Source of the DNA: Maribacter flavus
GTDB taxonomy: Bacteria; Bacteroidota; Bacteroidia; Flavobacteriales; Flavobacteriaceae
NCBI RefSeq assembly: GCF_008386635.1
Contig: NZ_VUOE01000003.1
Location: 62,001-126,000 of the forward strand
Reading direction: 5' to 3'
Length of the DNA: 64,000 nucleotides
Shown: piece after piece, positions 44,491-54,271 of the stretch
Layout: the number at the start of each line of letters is the position of its first letter
How positions within the stretch are numbered: the stretch's first letter is position 1
The notes under the pieces: generated by a model
What the model was told of the DNA's origin: nothing
The model's database searches: none
Seen by the model: only the letters and a program-made list of their open reading frames with translations
Position numbers and translations under genes: made by a program

Positions 44491-47400
44491 TTATCTTTTG
44501 GTATATGCTTCATCATGGTTCAATAAGGTATTGGTTACCATGGTGAGGGCGGCGGTTTTTGTCATGTCTAGTGAATTATCGACAATTTTTTCCCCAACGG
44601 ACAAAAGCTTGGTTGCTTCGGACGGATTTTTTTGAAATCTCTTTTTTTGCTGGTCGTAAAACTCGATTAACAATTGCAATTCTTCTTTTTTGGGCCTACG
44701 GCTTGTCGCAAGTCTAAAAGCATGGGTTATTTGTTTATCCAAAGTGTCTCCCGCTTCCTTTTGAATCCTTTCTGCCAAGATCCTGGATGCTTCAACAAAC
44801 TGTTTGTCGTTTAATAGGACCAATGCCTGTAATGGTGTGTTGGTATTTTCCCTGGATATGGTGCATACCTCTCTGGATGGGGCATCAAAAGCTATCATGG
44901 CCGGATGGGGCTGTGTTCGTCGAACAAACGTGTAGAGACTCCTCCGGTACAGGCTATCGCCTTTGGTTTCTTTGTATCGCATCAATTCATGCGAAAAGCT
45001 TGTTTTTTCAATCCAGAGATCCGCGGGTTGATACGGTTTTACGCTTTTACCGCCAACCGTTGGTACCAAAAGACCACTGGCTGCCAATGCATTGTCGCGT
45101 ATAAGCTCCGCAGGTAACCTGTAGGTATTGCTTCTTGCCAGGTATATGTTTTCAGGGTCATTTTGCCACAATTCCTCAGATACCTTGGAAGATTGCCTAT
45201 AGGTATGTGACATCACCATTTTTTTTAGTAATGCCCTTACATCCCAATCACTGTCCATAAACGAAATGGCCAACCAATCCAATAGTTCCGGATGACTGGG
45301 TAGCGATCCCTGTACACCAAAATCCGTAGGCGTGTCCACCAATCCTTTCCCAAAAAGTAGTTGCCAGTATCTATTGACCGTTACCCTGGCGGTCAAAGGG
45401 TGTTCTTTTGAAAATAGCCATTTTGAGAGGCCCAATCTATTTTTTGGCAAATCATCCGAAAATTCTGGTAAAATGGATAAGGTATTCGCTTCGACCTCCT
45501 GGGTGGGTTGGTCATAGTTTCCACGGTCATACAAATAGGCTTTCCTTTTTGTGGGCATTTCTTCCATAACCATTACCTCCATGACAGGTTCCATGGTTGT
45601 TAACCAATCTGCCCGTAACGTTCTTAATTCCTTTTCCAGGTTTTGAACTGCATCGGATTGCTGTATCCAATATTTCTTGTCTACTGTAGGTGTGTTGGTT
45701 TCGTTTTGTAACGAGGCCAATCTTTTTATTTCAATAGGGGATAGGCCTCTATTAAATAATAGGATTTCATCAATTTTACCTAGAAAAATCCCATTTTCGC
45801 CAGTAAAACCTCTGTAACTCTTTGCCACCCTTACTGGAGCATGGTAAGCGGAATGATCACCGCTTCGGATTGTCTTTATGCTTTTATACAAATTATCGAA
45901 AACTATTTCTGAATCTGCCTCTTCGCCATTGATAAACAGGTTCAGGTCTTTTGCTTTTGAAGATCCTGTATAGGTGAAGGCCACATGATTCCATTCGTTA
46001 GTTTTGATGGAATCCTTGGACCTAACATGAATATAATTATGGGGTAGGGAGTGTATGAGTCTTGCGTTGAGCCGATTGGACCCGTCCAAGTAGAAATCCC
46101 AACCGCGCCAAAAGTTGTTTTTGTCCCCGGACGTACCCATGATGGTCTGGGTTTTGGCCGAATCTCTTTTTGAGGTTTGGATCCATATGCTTCCCGAAAA
46201 GGAATCCATCCATTCAAAATTTGGAATATTGTGAAGATATAATTCGTCATATTCCCCATTGAAAAGAAAGGCATTGCCTTTTATGCCCTCAACTACTTTT
46301 GGTGCTTCCTTGGTAGTAGCATCCTTATTTTGGTCGGCAATATGACCTTTATTGGATTTGGAGAGCTTGTCCAAAGGATAGTAATTCAATTTTCCGGTTT
46401 CAATAAAGGAATCAGGTAAGGTTTTGATATATTCCTCAAGTTGGGCGAGTTCATTTTTTGTCAGCACGAGCTCCTTTTCTTTTTCGGTAATTTCATTTTG
46501 AAGGTCGTTCAACTTGGCCTCGGTACTTTTGTTAGGAAGGGGGAGCATAGGCCCATAATTACCATCGTCGCCGGTCATTCCCAATTCCTTTACATTATTA
46601 AAGAACGCCGACATTTGGAAGTAGTCCTTCTGGCTTATAGGGTCGAACTTATGATCATGGCATCTTGCACAGGCTACTGTAAGTCCCATAAAAGCGGTAG
46701 AAACGGTTTCCGTGCGGTCAAAGACATAGTTCAATCTAAATTCTTCCTCAATAGCTCCACCCTCAGCTGTCATTGGGTGATTTCTATTGAACGCCGTGGC
46801 CAGTTTTTGCTCTCTTGTTGGATTGGGGAAAAGGTCTCCCGCCAATTGCCAAGTAACAAATTGGTCGTAGGGCATATTATCCTTGAAGGCTTTTATGACC
46901 CAATCCCGCCATGGCCACATCAAACGTGCACCATCGGCGTGTAGTCCATGGGAATCGGCATATCTGGCAAGGTCCATCCAGTCCAAGGCTAACCGTTCTG
47001 CATGTGCATCGGTTTTAAGCAACCTATCCACTACCTTTTCATAGGCATCAATACTTGGGTCCTTTAAAAATGCATCGATTTCCCCAATGGTAGGAGGAAG
47101 TCCCGTTAAATCCATGGTTACCCTTCGAATCAATTTTTCCTTTTCGGTCTCTGGTGAGGGGACAAATTTTTTAGTTATCAATTTTGCCTGTACAAAACCG
47201 TCTATTTCATTTTGGTATGGCCAATCCTCGTTTATTCGTGAAGGAACGGCTTGTTTCATTGGTTTGAGAAACGCCCAGTGATTCTTCCATTGGGCTCCTT
47301 GTTCTACCCATTTGATCAATAGGGCCTTCTCCCTTTTTGTAAGTGATAGATTCGATTCGGGAGGAGGCATTTGAAGTTCCGGATCGTCACTTAGGATTCG

Positions 47401-47691
47401 TTGAATACATTCGCTATCGCCAGGATTTCCCTTAACGAATGCTCTATTCCCCGATTGAAGTATCTGAAATGCGGATTCCTCAATATCCAATCGCAATCCT
47501 CCTTTGCGCGTATTTTCATCCGGACCGTGACAGGCATAGCACCGGTCTGACAAAATTGGTTTTACATGGTAATTGAAGTCGATTTTTTCAGGTAGGTCCG
47601 TATATGCAATCTCCAATTCTTCCGGGAGATTGTACTTGCAGCCACTAAGCAACAAGGCAAGAACGAAGTATCCGAAATACTTGAAATCCAT
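44491..47691 (-). CDS. PSCyt1-DUF1549-LamG-DUF1553 lipoprotein
   Basis: A 1066-residue protein with a lipoprotein signal (LALLLSGCKYN; Cys18). Domains in order: planctomycete cytochrome c (haem site CYACH near residue 52-56), DUF1549/PSCyt2 (about 150-370, with ACARCHDHKFDPISQKDYF as a second haem-type CxxCH), a LamG/concanavalin-like domain (about 440-660) and DUF1553/PSD1 (about 790-1060, with NRYWQLLFGKGLV and ENTNTPLQALVLLND). It is the first gene of the four-gene minus-strand operon. These multidomain cytochromes are typical of Planctomycetes and thought to serve sugar or polysaccharide oxidation. Confidence 0.9.
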   Translation of the reverse strand: MDFKYFGYFVLALLLSGCKYNLPEELEIAYTDLPEKIDFNYHVKPILSDRCYACHGPDENTRKGGLRLDIEESAFQILQSGNRAFVKGNPGDSECIQRILSDDPELQMPPPESNLSLTKREKALLIKWVEQGAQWKNHWAFLKPMKQAVPSRINEDWPYQNEIDGFVQAKLITKKFVPSPETEKEKLIRRVTMDLTGLPPTIGEIDAFLKDPSIDAYEKVVDRLLKTDAHAERLALDWMDLARYADSHGLHADGARLMWPWRDWVIKAFKDNMPYDQFVTWQLAGDLFPNPTREQKLATAFNRNHPMTAEGGAIEEEFRLNYVFDRTETVSTAFMGLTVACARCHDHKFDPISQKDYFQMSAFFNNVKELGMTGDDGNYGPMLPLPNKSTEAKLNDLQNEITEKEKELVLTKNELAQLEEYIKTLPDSFIETGKLNYYPLDKLSKSNKGHIADQNKDATTKEAPKVVEGIKGNAFLFNGEYDELYLHNIPNFEWMDSFSGSIWIQTSKRDSAKTQTIMGTSGDKNNFWRGWDFYLDGSNRLNARLIHSLPHNYIHVRSKDSIKTNEWNHVAFTYTGSSKAKDLNLFINGEEADSEIVFDNLYKSIKTIRSGDHSAYHAPVRVAKSYRGFTGENGIFLGKIDEILLFNRGLSPIEIKRLASLQNETNTPTVDKKYWIQQSDAVQNLEKELRTLRADWLTTMEPVMEVMVMEEMPTKRKAYLYDRGNYDQPTQEVEANTLSILPEFSDDLPKNRLGLSKWLFSKEHPLTARVTVNRYWQLLFGKGLVDTPTDFGVQGSLPSHPELLDWLAISFMDSDWDVRALLKKMVMSHTYRQSSKVSEELWQNDPENIYLARSNTYRLPAELIRDNALAASGLLVPTVGGKSVKPYQPADLWIEKTSFSHELMRYKETKGDSLYRRSLYTFVRRTQPHPAMIAFDAPSREVCTISRENTNTPLQALVLLNDKQFVEASRILAERIQKEAGDTLDKQITHAFRLATSRRPKKEELQLLIEFYDQQKKRFQKNPSEATKLLSVGEKIVDNSLDMTKTAALTMVTNTLLNHDEAYTKR

Positions 47692-47865
47692 CTAAATAGA
47701 AATCGAGGTTATTCCTTTAAATGTACACTTTTTTTTGAAAAAAGAGCAGAAAGGAGATTGGTTTGAATTCCAAAGTTTGGACTAAATGGATTTTTAAATT
47801 TTATCCAAATTGGATTTTATTCCTTTATCGAACTAAAATTTAGTAGTACCTTAGCCCTCCAAAAT

Positions 47866-47940
47866 GGGATATTAGCTCAGTTGGTTTAGAGCGCTGCCTT
47901 GACAGGGCAGAGGTCACTGGTTCGAATCCAGTATATCCCA
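47866..47940 (+). tRNA. tRNA-Val(GAC)
   Basis: Complete cloverleaf: acceptor GGGATAT/ATATCCC, D arm GCTCAGTTGGTTTAGAGC, anticodon stem CTGCC/GGCAG with loop TTGACAG (anticodon GAC at 47901-47903), T arm ACTGG-TTCGAAT-CCAGT, discriminator A. CCA is not encoded. It shares its T arm with the interrupted tRNA-Val(UAC) 7 kb away. Confidence 0.95.
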
Positions 47941-47977
47941 CTCTCTTTTTGTATTTGGTTTGATATCCAGAACTAAT

Positions 47978-49249
47978 TTAGAGAAGGTCCAGAATTCTTT
48001 CCATGGCCATTCCCCTGGAACCTTTTATAAACAATAGGGCATTTTGAATCTTATCGGTTTGAAGGTGTTGTTTCAGTTGGTCGAACGATTTCATTTTTTT
48101 GAATTCACTCGTTACTTTGTAGAAATTTTCACCGATCAGAAAAATGTTTTCGAAACCTAGTTCCTTGGTCAAATCCGCTATTTTCTGATGTTCTTCATGG
48201 GCGCTTTCCCCAAGCTCGAACATATCGCCCAAAAACAGGACTTTAGTATTTCCTGCCATTTTTGCAAAATTTTCTATAGCGGCAGACATGCTTGAAGGGT
48301 TTGCATTATAGGCATCCAGGACAATCTTAAGACTATTTTTTTCAATGATTTGGGATCTATTGTTCGATGGAATATAGCCTTCAAGCCCTTCTTTAATTTT
48401 CTCCAATGGTACATTGAAGTATTTTCCCATGATAATCGCGGCGCAACAGTTCGAGAAATTATATGCCCCAATAAGTTGGGTCCTGATAATGCTTTTCTCA
48501 ACATTTACGACTACAAATGGATTCGATTCTACTAGTGAAATCGGATAGAATTTGGAGTCGGAGATGCTAAACCCGTATTTTTTGATGTAGTATTTGAGCT
48601 TATCTTTTTGAATAGGGTCATCGGCATTCATGAAGATCCCCTTGTTATTGGCCATCAAGAAATCGTATAGTTCGCTTTTCCCTTTAATAACCCCTTCCAC
48701 GCCGCCAAAACCTTCTAAATGCGCCTTGCCAAAGTTCGTTATATAGCCAAAATCCGGTGCCGCAATGGAACTTAGAAAAGCGATTTCTTTTTGATGGTTG
48801 GCACCCATCTCCACAATAGCAATCTCCGTGTCCTCTTTAATGGAGAGCAAGGTCAATGGCACTCCTATATGATTGTTGAGGTTGCCGGAAGTTGCAATGG
48901 TCCTGTATTTCTGGGAAAGAACGGAATTGATAAGTTCCTTTGTAGTGGTCTTGCCATTACTTCCAGTAAGGGCAATTACTGTTGCCTTGGAAAATTTTCT
49001 ATGAAAGGTACCTAGGTCCTGGAGTGTTTTTAGCACATCTGCAACTAAGATTCTTTGCTTACCTGAAAATTTCTCTTCATCGATAATGGCATAGGCCGCC
49101 CCTTTTTTTAAAGCTTCCCCTGCATATTCGTTCCCGTTGAAATTATCGCCCTTCAGTGCAAAAAATAGATCTCCTGGTTTGATTTTTCGGGTATCCGTAC
49201 AAACACTAGGGTAATTTAAAAAAAGGTTGTGCAGTTCGTTTATTTTCAT
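47978..49249 (-). CDS. murF: UDP-N-acetylmuramoyl-tripeptide--D-alanyl-D-alanine ligase
   Basis: A 423-residue Mur ligase, slightly shorter than E. coli MurF. The N-terminal UDP-binding domain has CTDTRKIKPGDLFFALKG, the ATP-binding domain has ALTGSNGKTTTKELI and YITNFGKAHLEGFG, and the C-terminal domain has VLDAYNANPSSMSAAI and FLGDMFELGE. It adds D-Ala-D-Ala to UDP-MurNAc-tripeptide in the cytoplasm. It lies downstream of gldJ on the same strand, separated by the gldJ terminator. Confidence 0.95.
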   Translation of the reverse strand: MKINELHNLFLNYPSVCTDTRKIKPGDLFFALKGDNFNGNEYAGEALKKGAAYAIIDEEKFSGKQRILVADVLKTLQDLGTFHRKFSKATVIALTGSNGKTTTKELINSVLSQKYRTIATSGNLNNHIGVPLTLLSIKEDTEIAIVEMGANHQKEIAFLSSIAAPDFGYITNFGKAHLEGFGGVEGVIKGKSELYDFLMANNKGIFMNADDPIQKDKLKYYIKKYGFSISDSKFYPISLVESNPFVVVNVEKSIIRTQLIGAYNFSNCCAAIIMGKYFNVPLEKIKEGLEGYIPSNNRSQIIEKNSLKIVLDAYNANPSSMSAAIENFAKMAGNTKVLFLGDMFELGESAHEEHQKIADLTKELGFENIFLIGENFYKVTSEFKKMKSFDQLKQHLQTDKIQNALLFIKGSRGMAMERILDLL

Positions 49250-49261
49250 GAAATCGAAGAT

Positions 49262-49291
49262 AAAAAAAAAGCCCTTTTTTCAAAGGGCTTT
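49262..49291 (-). terminator. Intrinsic terminator after gldJ
   Basis: AAAGCCCTTT and AAAGGGCTTT (49268-49277 with 49282-49291) form a 10-bp stem with a 4-base loop; read on the minus strand it is followed by a T-run. Confidence 0.8.
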
Positions 49292-49312
49292 ATCTTATTT
49301 GGATACCAAAAA

Positions 49313-50977
49313 TTATTTGGCTTTTTGTCCTCTAACAGTTTTGTTCTTTGTCTTGGATTTAGAACCTACTCTGGACATGGCACATCTAAATCCTATATAA
49401 TCCGTTGCCATATACTGTGGTAGGTACCTTCTCTGTGCAGGATCTAACCAGTATGCCCTGTCTCTCCATGAACCACCTTTGTATACACGAACTTCATCGT
49501 TTATCAAAGACGTCCTATCATTTGACTGATCGTACTGTCTGATAAGGTTACCGGCTGAATCTCTCTCAACTTTATGTTTTGGAGAGTTGTACATGGATAG
49601 TTCTTCAGATTCCTCTTCGTCGCTAAATCTGTCAAAAAATCTTGAAGATCCAGGGTCACCGTCCCTATAACCTCTATTGTCACTGGAAGAGAAGTTTGTC
49701 CTCAAATAGGTCTCTTCTTCATCAACAGGAACCATTTTAATCTCACCAGGTAGGTTAACGGCAACTACTTTTCCATTTGGCAACGTGTCGTAAACAATCG
49801 AATCCTGTAGGATATTTACTTTTCCATCTTCGCCAATGGCTGTTTTCATGTAGATATTTCCTCTGTAGTAATTGAAGTCGCTTATTTCATCGTCGACTAT
49901 GGGTCGGTAAACATCGGCTACCCATTCAGCTACGTTACCGGCCATATCGTAAAGACCAAGGTCGTTAGGCTTGTAGGACATAACCTCTGCGGTAATATCG
50001 GCACCGTCATCGGACCATCCGGCGATTCCGCCATAATCTCCTTTTCCTTGCTTGAAGTTGGCCAATTGGTCACCACGTCCAACTCGCTGTCCGTTTCTGG
50101 TATAGTCACCTTCCCAAGGATATTTTTTTCTACCTCTGTAGTTGTTGTACTCCCTTTGTCCTACTTGTGCCTGTGCGGCATATTCCCACTCAGTTTCCGT
50201 AGGGAGCCTATATTCTGGCATAATAATACCGCTACTTCTTTTTGCATAGGCAGGGACACTATCCTTTTTCATCTTCCCTTGTAGGGAGTCGATTTGACCA
50301 TTGTAAACGGATTCCGGTCTGTTTAAATAAGCCTCCGTACTAAAAGTTCCGGCAACTTCGCCATTCAGAGCTTGATATTTTGCGTCTTTTGCCAAATAAC
50401 CTTCCCTTTCAAGCATTATTTCGTTTACTCTGTCCGTTCTCCATTCCGCAAATTGGGTCGCTTGGATCCAGTTTACTCCAACTACCGGATACTCTGCATA
50501 GGCAGGGTGTCTTAAATAGTTGTTGGTCATGGTTTCGTTAAAACCTAATCTGTTTCTCCAAACCAAGGTGTCAGGTAAGGCACCTTTGTAAATGTTAGCG
50601 TATTTGGGATTTTCAGGAGGATAAACGCTTTTTAGATAATCCAAATATTCCAGATACATGACATTCGTGACCTCTGTCTCATCCATATAGAAGGATTGAA
50701 CATGTTGTGAAGTAGGGGTATTGTTCCAATCATGCATTACGTCATCCTGTACTTTTCCCTTCGTAAAAGTTCCACCTTCAACAAACACTAGTCCAGGAGC
50801 GGTCTCTTGCTCTTTGAAGTCAGTATTGTATTGAAAACCACCTTCCTTTTCATTTATCTTCCAACCTGTAGCTCTGGACACATTTTTGGAGGATGTAGAT
50901 TTGGAACAGCTGGTAACTGTAAAACCTCCCGCAATCACGGTGCATGAGAGTACAACTTTAATAAACTGTTTTTTCAT
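49313..50977 (-). CDS. gldJ: Gliding motility lipoprotein GldJ
   Basis: A 554-residue lipoprotein (signal VVLSCTVIAGGFTVTSC, lipid Cys24) with an FGE-sulfatase (SUMF1-like) domain: MDETEVTNVMYLEYL, YPVVGVNWIQATQFAEWRT, YRLPTETEWEYAAQAQ, DMAGNVAEWVADVYRP and the end motif YKGGSWRDRAYWLDPAQRR...YIGFRCAMSR. The basic Lys-rich tail (KSKTKNKTVRGQKAK) is also typical of GldJ. GldJ is required for gliding and for stability of GldK and the type IX secretion system in flavobacteria. It is divergent from porV. Confidence 0.95.
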   Translation of the reverse strand: MKKQFIKVVLSCTVIAGGFTVTSCSKSTSSKNVSRATGWKINEKEGGFQYNTDFKEQETAPGLVFVEGGTFTKGKVQDDVMHDWNNTPTSQHVQSFYMDETEVTNVMYLEYLDYLKSVYPPENPKYANIYKGALPDTLVWRNRLGFNETMTNNYLRHPAYAEYPVVGVNWIQATQFAEWRTDRVNEIMLEREGYLAKDAKYQALNGEVAGTFSTEAYLNRPESVYNGQIDSLQGKMKKDSVPAYAKRSSGIIMPEYRLPTETEWEYAAQAQVGQREYNNYRGRKKYPWEGDYTRNGQRVGRGDQLANFKQGKGDYGGIAGWSDDGADITAEVMSYKPNDLGLYDMAGNVAEWVADVYRPIVDDEISDFNYYRGNIYMKTAIGEDGKVNILQDSIVYDTLPNGKVVAVNLPGEIKMVPVDEEETYLRTNFSSSDNRGYRDGDPGSSRFFDRFSDEEESEELSMYNSPKHKVERDSAGNLIRQYDQSNDRTSLINDEVRVYKGGSWRDRAYWLDPAQRRYLPQYMATDYIGFRCAMSRVGSKSKTKNKTVRGQKAK

Positions 50978-51368
50978 AATTAGGACTTGAGTTCAATCTG
51001 TTTAAACTAATAGTTCGCTAGTCTAATTTGATTTGGATTTTAATTTAATTTTATCGCTTTTGCTGGTTAAAACGATGTTTTGATTATTATATTTTATCGT
51101 TTAAAATATTTTTGGTAAATCCAGCCTTAAAATATTTTTGATAGCAATTTTGTTCTATGAGGAATAACGCAGCAAAAAAGGATATAGTATATTCGAGGCT
51201 TAACTAAAAAGGGAGAATGCCTTGGCTTTCGCGCGAGTATTAAAAAAAACCAAAAATATATACTTAATGGTGCAAGATAACGTTGAAAACAGCGTTTACA
51301 TATAAAATTATGTGGACCAAAGTCATCGAAACACTAAATTGGCCCACTTTATATCAACTATTGAATTA
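50978..51368. other. Divergent intergenic region between gldJ and porV
   Basis: A 391-base A+T-rich stretch without coding character, carrying the promoters of both genes. In several flavobacteria porU lies here; it is absent. Confidence 0.6.
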
Positions 51369-52520
51369 ATGAAAAAACTTACATTTATTTTAATGCTTGC
51401 CTTATTTGTGAAGGCCAATGCCCAAGACGATAATAGGGTTATAACTACGGCGGTCCCATTTTTGACTATTGCGGCCGATGCTCGTTCCGCAGGTATGGGT
51501 GATATGGGGGTCGCAACTTCTACCGATGCTTTTTCACAACAATGGAACCCTGCAAAATTTGCATTTGCGGAGCGCAAAATGGGAATAGGGCTTAGCTATA
51601 CCCCGTATCTAGAAAGTATCATTACAGACATTTCTTTATTGAACGGTAGTTACTATAATAAAATTAATGAGCAGAGCGCTTTTGCCGTTAGTTTGAGATA
51701 CTTTACGTTAGGTGAAATAGAATTGCGCCAATTTGCGAATGACCCTGGTACTTTGGCAAAACCTAATGAATTGGCGTTGGATGGTTCCTACTCTCTAAAA
51801 CTAAGCCCAACTTTTTCCATGGCGGTTGCTGGTAGGTACATTCGTTCCAACCTACGTTTGCCGCAACAGAGCGGTTCCGTAGATTCCCAAGCGGCGAGCT
51901 CTTTTGCAGTGGATGTGGCCGGATTCTATCGTTCCCGGGAAATTGCCTACAATAATTTTGATGGGCGTTGGAGGGCAGGTTTCAATATTTCCAATATTGG
52001 AGGTAAGATACAATATGATGAGGGTGGTCAGGAAAACTTTTTGCCCAGCAACTTAAAATTTGGGGTTGGATTTGATTTTATTTTAGATCAGGACAACGTT
52101 ATTGGAATTACTTCAGAATTTAACAAATTGTTGGTTCCAACACCGCAAGATCAAAATGGTGATGGGGTAATAGATTCTGCGGATAACGATATCTACCAAA
52201 ACGAAAGTGGTTTTGGTGGAATATTCAGCTCCTTTGGGGATGCCCCAGATGGTTTTAGTGAGGAACTACAAGAGATGACTTGGGCCTTAGGCGCTGAATA
52301 CGTATACCAAGATTCCTTCATGGTAAGAACAGGGTACTTTAACGAAAGCGAGGTAAAGGGCTCTAGAAAGTTTTTTACATTGGGAGCGGGATTCAAGTTT
52401 AAGTCGGCACAAATCGACCTATCCTATTTGTTCTCTACTTCCCAAGTTAGAAACCCTTTGGAAAACACGCTACGCTTTGGGTTGACCTTTAGTTTGGGCG
52501 AGGAGTTTTATAACGATTAA
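51369..52520 (+). CDS. porV: Type IX secretion system outer-membrane protein PorV (LptO)
   Basis: A 383-residue outer-membrane beta-barrel from ATG at 51369 (MKKLTFILMLALFVKANAQ signal peptide; the frame is open 57 bases further up but without a signal). The mature start TTAVPFLTIAADARSAGMGDMGVAT is the PorV/PorQ family signature, and the last strand ends in LRFGLTFSLGEEFYND. PorV shuttles T9SS cargo from the SprA channel to the attachment complex at the cell surface. A D-rich insertion (DQNGDGVIDSADND, about 256-269) looks like a calcium-binding loop. Confidence 0.92.
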   Translation: MKKLTFILMLALFVKANAQDDNRVITTAVPFLTIAADARSAGMGDMGVATSTDAFSQQWNPAKFAFAERKMGIGLSYTPYLESIITDISLLNGSYYNKINEQSAFAVSLRYFTLGEIELRQFANDPGTLAKPNELALDGSYSLKLSPTFSMAVAGRYIRSNLRLPQQSGSVDSQAASSFAVDVAGFYRSREIAYNNFDGRWRAGFNISNIGGKIQYDEGGQENFLPSNLKFGVGFDFILDQDNVIGITSEFNKLLVPTPQDQNGDGVIDSADNDIYQNESGFGGIFSSFGDAPDGFSEELQEMTWALGAEYVYQDSFMVRTGYFNESEVKGSRKFFTLGAGFKFKSAQIDLSYLFSTSQVRNPLENTLRFGLTFSLGEEFYND

Positions 52521-52540
52521 TTTCCGAAAAAAATAAATAG

Positions 52541-52566
52541 AAACCCGCATTTTGCGGGTTTTTTTG
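52541..52566 (+). terminator. Intrinsic terminator after porV
   Basis: AAACCCGCA (52541-52549) pairs with TGCGGGTTT (52553-52561) across TTT, followed by T. It separates porV from cdd. Confidence 0.85.
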
Positions 52567-52596
52567 TTTTGTATCTTCACTTCTCAAACACAAGAA

Positions 52597-53082
52597 ATGG
52601 CAATAAAGAAGAAAATAGGTTTTGACATAGTGATTTATGATTCCTTTGAAGAAATGCAGGAAGGGGATAGAATGTTATTGAAAAAATCGGTTGAGGCGAG
52701 AAACAATGCCTATGCCCCATATTCCAAATTTCAGGTAGGTGCCGCCTTGAAACTGGAAAATGGTGAAATTGTCATTGGAAATAATCAGGAAAATGCATCC
52801 TATCCCTCTGGACTCTGTGCGGAGCGAGTGGCCGTTTTTTATGCCGGGGCGAAGTTTCCCAATGTAGCGATCAAAACATTGGCCATTTCCGTACAATCAA
52901 AAAACAGTGAGGTGTTGGAACCGGCCGCTCCGTGCGGTAATTGCAGGCAGTCCTTATTCGAATATGAACACCGACAAAAATCGCCCATACGGATTTTGAT
53001 GATGGGAGCCCAAGGAAAGGTCGTAGAATGTCCATCGGTTGCCGCTATTTTACCCTTGGGCTTTGATAAAACCTATCTATGA
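52597..53082 (+). CDS. cdd: Cytidine deaminase
   Basis: A 161-residue cytidine deaminase from ATG at 52597. The zinc site is complete: CAERVAVF with the catalytic Glu and PCGNCRQSL with two Cys ligands; RNNAYAPYSKFQVGAAL is the substrate-binding start. It converts (deoxy)cytidine to (deoxy)uridine in pyrimidine salvage. It lies between porV and pdhA, an order known in other flavobacteria, and is bounded by terminators on both sides. Confidence 0.95.
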   Translation: MAIKKKIGFDIVIYDSFEEMQEGDRMLLKKSVEARNNAYAPYSKFQVGAALKLENGEIVIGNNQENASYPSGLCAERVAVFYAGAKFPNVAIKTLAISVQSKNSEVLEPAAPCGNCRQSLFEYEHRQKSPIRILMMGAQGKVVECPSVAAILPLGFDKTYL

Positions 53083-53095
53083 TTAGATAGGTTTT
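53068..53095 (+). terminator. Intrinsic terminator overlapping the cdd stop
   Basis: AAAACCTATCT (53068-53078) pairs with AGATAGGTTTT (53085-53095) across ATGATT, which contains the TGA stop of cdd. Confidence 0.8.
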
Positions 53096-53268
53096 AAGAA
53101 GACCTTTTAAACACGTAAATTCCTTTTTTTGTTAAGGGTGTAATTTCTTCTCGCTTTTATTTCTATTATTTTTATCCATTCATTTATATGTGTATTTTTG
53201 TTCTCTTGTGATGTGCTTCTTGAACATTGCTACGGAGTCCGATTAATTTGTAATAAATTTTAAAATCG

Positions 53269-54267
53269 ATGGAAAAAATCACCAAGGAAACTTATTTGAA
53301 ATGGTACGAGGACATGTCGTTTTGGCGCAAGTTCGAGGACAAACTTGCTGCCGTGTACATTCAGCAAAAGGTAAGAGGTTTTCTTCACTTGTATAACGGT
53401 CAGGAGGCAGTATTGGCGGGAGCCTTGCATGCCATGGATTTGACAAAGGACCGAATGATTACGGCGTATAGGAACCATGTTCAGCCCATTGGGATGGGAG
53501 TGGACCCACGAAAGGTGATGGCCGAATTATATGGGAAGGTGACCGGAACCTCCAAAGGTATGGGTGGATCCATGCACATATTTTCAAAGGAGCATCGTTT
53601 TCACGGAGGCCATGGCATCGTTGGTGGACAAATTCCATTAGGGGCAGGAATGGCGTTTGGTGATAAATACCACGGTAGTGATGCCGTAACCCTATGTTAC
53701 ATGGGAGATGGTGCCGTAAGGCAGGGGTCGCTTCACGAGACTTTCAACTTGGCCATGCTCTGGCAATTGCCCGTGGTTTTCGTTTGTGAGAATAATGGGT
53801 ACGCCATGGGAACATCCGTGGCCAGAACCTCCTTTTCCACCGATATTTGGAAATTGGGATTAGGTTATGAAATGCCCTGCGGTCCGGTAGACGGAATGAA
53901 TCCGGTAACCGTTGCCCAAGAGATGAGCAAGGCCATTGAACGGGCACGTTCTGGAGGTGGTCCAACTTTCCTAGAGATGAAAACGTATAGATATAGGGGT
54001 CACTCTATGTCAGACGCCCAACATTATAGAACCAAGGAGGAGGTAGAGGAATACAAGAAAATTGATCCGATCACCCAGGTCTTGGATATTATCAAGGAAA
54101 ATAAATACGCAACAGACGAGGAAATCAAGAAGATCGACAAAAGGGTCAAGGATTTGGTTAAGGAATGCGAAGAGTTTGCGGAGAAATCAGAGTATCCGCC
54201 CGTACAACAATTGTACGATATGGTATACGAGCAAGAAGATTTTCCATTCGTTCAACATAAATTGTAA
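53269..54267 (+). CDS. pdhA: Pyruvate dehydrogenase E1 component, alpha subunit
   Basis: A 332-residue thiamine-diphosphate enzyme subunit: GGSMHIFSKEHRFHGGHGIVG, the TPP motif GDGAVRQGSLHETFNLA and YRYRGHSMSDAQHYR with the phosphorylation-loop residues. With E1-beta it decarboxylates pyruvate and acetylates the E2 lipoyl groups. E1-beta is not here, as usual in flavobacteria, where pdhA is followed directly by pdhC (4 bases apart). Confidence 0.95.
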   Translation: MEKITKETYLKWYEDMSFWRKFEDKLAAVYIQQKVRGFLHLYNGQEAVLAGALHAMDLTKDRMITAYRNHVQPIGMGVDPRKVMAELYGKVTGTSKGMGGSMHIFSKEHRFHGGHGIVGGQIPLGAGMAFGDKYHGSDAVTLCYMGDGAVRQGSLHETFNLAMLWQLPVVFVCENNGYAMGTSVARTSFSTDIWKLGLGYEMPCGPVDGMNPVTVAQEMSKAIERARSGGGPTFLEMKTYRYRGHSMSDAQHYRTKEEVEEYKKIDPITQVLDIIKENKYATDEEIKKIDKRVKDLVKECEEFAEKSEYPPVQQLYDMVYEQEDFPFVQHKL

Positions 54268-54271
54268 TTAA

